The position numbers and the translations under genes were made by a program. From contig JABAKD010000030.1 in the NCBI GenBank assembly GCA_012845835.1, positions 11,804,080-11,868,079 of the forward strand: 64,000 bases of DNA, given 5' to 3'. The notes beneath the pieces were generated by a model. It was not told the origin of the DNA. It was given only the letters and a program-made list of their open reading frames with translations, and ran no database searches. Position 1 is the stretch's first letter. Each line of letters begins with the position of its first letter. This stretch comes from Undaria pinnatifida. Taxonomy: Eukaryota > Sar > Phaeophyceae > Laminariales > Alariaceae. This document shows positions 62,277 to 64,000 of this stretch, piece by piece.

Positions 62277-64000
62277 TAAAGGCAAGGACGATACTGTTGA
62301 TGGTGTGCCCTCAGCGCTCCTGAGCGTTGCTTAGATTTTTTTTGCGTCTTTCGTGCTAGCGCGCGATGAGGTTTACCTTTCGGTCCGAAACTCCCTCATC
62401 GTGCTCGCCGATCCCCGACTGTATAGACTGTGCCGGGGGCAGCCTTGGCCGTGCCCTTGCCGTGTCGCGGTGGGGCGTGCTGTGCTCATTTTTTCTGGGA
62501 GGCCCGGACTGTTTTTTTTTGTTCCATTTCCCCCGTACCCCCTAGACGGCACCGCCTATGGACCACTGTACGCGTAGTATTCGTGTCAACCTCACACCCT
62601 CGCGCATCTCCCCTCACGGACTAGGTCAGCCCGATGTATACTTCATTGCTGACCCTCGAGGGTGGTATGGTTATGGCTTTCCTTGTCGTACCCCACCGTG
62701 CTCCCCTGCCCCGACTGCGTTGCCGGGAGCGGCCTCGGGCGTGCGTGCGCGGTGCGAGTGCTGCTGCTGCTGCTGCTGCTGCTCAATCTGCGATATGTTT
62801 TGTAACCCAACACATCTCGGTGATGTGGCTTCGCATCCCAAAACTGGAAGACGAGATCGGCATCGCGACAGTAATGTCTCGCAATTGACAATTGGCATCG
62901 CGGTGGGGGTCTCCTGCCAGCGTAGTTGTCGTATGGTACGTACCTGTACGCTATACTGCTGCTTGCTGCTGCTGTGCTTGTTGCACCACCGCGATCGCCA
63001 ACGCTTCGTACCGTCGATTGACTCCACCGACTGCTGCCCAACTGTTTTGTATCTGTGCACACAGTACGCACGCCAAGCGTACGAGGATTCCCGTAGTACT
63101 GAACTGCTGTTGCTGCGGTACGAACGGTTTATGCGTTGTTGTGTCGGGTGGCGGATGGCGGACGGCAGTATGTGCTATTTCTTGTGCTCGCAGTGTTCTC
63201 TTTCTCTCCACTCAATTATATATGCTGTGCCCCTTGGCGGTACTGCCGCACTGTAACGGCCTCGAGTTGCCTACCAGTACGCCCTCAGCCATTTCGGGCA
63301 GGTGCGGAGCCGCAGGCGGGCGTCAGCTCGCCGCCGCGAAGCTCCCCTTGTAATTCATTATTATTATGAAAGAAAGATATTTAATCATCCGCCGGCGTAA
63401 ATTCAACGAACTGGAGGTTTTTCAGCCGCTCGCCCGTCATAAGTGTATCATCTGATGCACGCGACAGTACCATCTGACACCCGGTGTGTTTATCGTGACA
63501 CTATTAATAAAGAGGCTGGATGTTGTGCTGTCGGCTACACTATGTCATTGTACAGCCTCTGGCACGCGAGTAGGCGACTTTATCTTTGTCGAGGTGCACG
63601 GGTTTCTTTTATCGAAAGGTAGCTGGTGCGTGCTACCGTCCCATGCGATGCCTGGTGGAACGGGCCATTCTTGTATCGGCCCCTCGTATTCTCATGCCTG
63701 CCGAGAAACGGGCATCACTTTTCGGCCAAAGTATGTCTGACTGGCCGTACGATACTCATCAATTACCGTCATCGTCTCTGATTTACCCCCGGGTTACGGA
63801 TTTACCCCTCCCCCCCCCCCACACAACTTTTCGGCCTGGAAGCATGATTTCTCTGGTTTGCCCCCGGGGGAAACGTTTTTGTCGGGAAACAAAAATCCCC
63901 CCCTCATCCTGGATTCACCCTCCGGGTATGTATTTTTGCCGGAGATGCCCCCGGGGGTAGAAGGTTTTCGAGTCAGGTGCCCAGTGCCGAAGGATTTTCG
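62277..64000. other. 3' flank of the synthase gene; weak open frames
   Basis: A + frame at 62558-63256 (232 codons) is Cys/Ser-rich, crosses a (CTG)8 tract at 62758-62782 and shows no domain. The overlapping frame at 62634-62888 has an Ala run. A C-rich, CCCCGGG-rich stretch lies at 63780-63960. No gene is supported. Confidence 0.4.

Noticed and set aside
62558-63256. 232-codon Cys-rich ORF as a host gene
   Set aside because: It reads through a CTG tract, has no recognised domain and overlaps equally open frames.

Overview
The window is eukaryotic nuclear DNA. Protein-coding signal is sparse, introns are GT-AG and often kilobases long, interstitial TTAGGG-type telomeric tracts occur, and most of the length is transposable elements and repeats. 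A flagellate-type centrosomal/spindle-pole gene, a Ty3/gypsy element, a split-direct-repeat tyrosine-recombinase retroelement and BED-finger hAT debris together suggest a stramenopile, perhaps a brown alga. That assignment is inference; no rRNA or organelle gene is present to settle it.

Three host genes can be supported. (1) On the + strand, about 1-11952, the 3' part of a coiled-coil gene resembling CSPP1 (centrosome and spindle pole associated protein); its 8.3-kb intron is full of repeats. (2) On the - strand, 33110-27697, a complete three-exon short-chain dehydrogenase that reads as a sepiapterin-reductase-like enzyme of 299 residues; its 3.9-kb first intron holds a 1.15-kb minisatellite, a telomeric tract and a tRNA-like repeat. 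(3) On the + strand, 59111-62276, a five-exon DusA-type tRNA-dihydrouridine synthase in which every intron is phase 0.

Layout. 1-12 kb: CSPP1-like gene with a decayed hAT transposon, two related 40-bp tandem arrays and a MITE in intron 2. 12-17 kb: no recognisable gene. 17-24.6 kb: an old, broken Ty3/gypsy retrotransposon carrying a NADAR-like enzyme domain ahead of its protease. 25.8-27.1 kb: 5'-truncated LINE (- strand). 27.7-33.1 kb: sepiapterin-reductase-like gene. 33.2-37 kb: nothing recognised apart from weak open frames. 37-41 kb: longer LINE copy (- strand, AP endonuclease plus reverse transcriptase). 42.2-43.4 kb: a clean non-autonomous hAT element with terminal inverted repeats and an 8-bp target duplication. 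44-50 kb: nested inverted and tandem repeats. 50.06-57.33 kb: a Ngaro/PAT-type tyrosine-recombinase retroelement with A1-B1-A2-B2 split direct repeats, sitting inside a copy of another repeat. 57.4-64 kb: tRNA-dihydrouridine synthase gene and simple repeats.

The host genes have unrelated jobs (spindle pole/cilium structure, pteridine reduction, tRNA modification) and show no operon-like relation. The most unusual items are the NADAR domain inside a Ty3/gypsy element, the split-repeat retroelement with a recoverable empty-site paralogue, and the hAT element built of ACCCG subterminal repeats. Exon boundaries and repeat alignments were done by eye; no database search was run.
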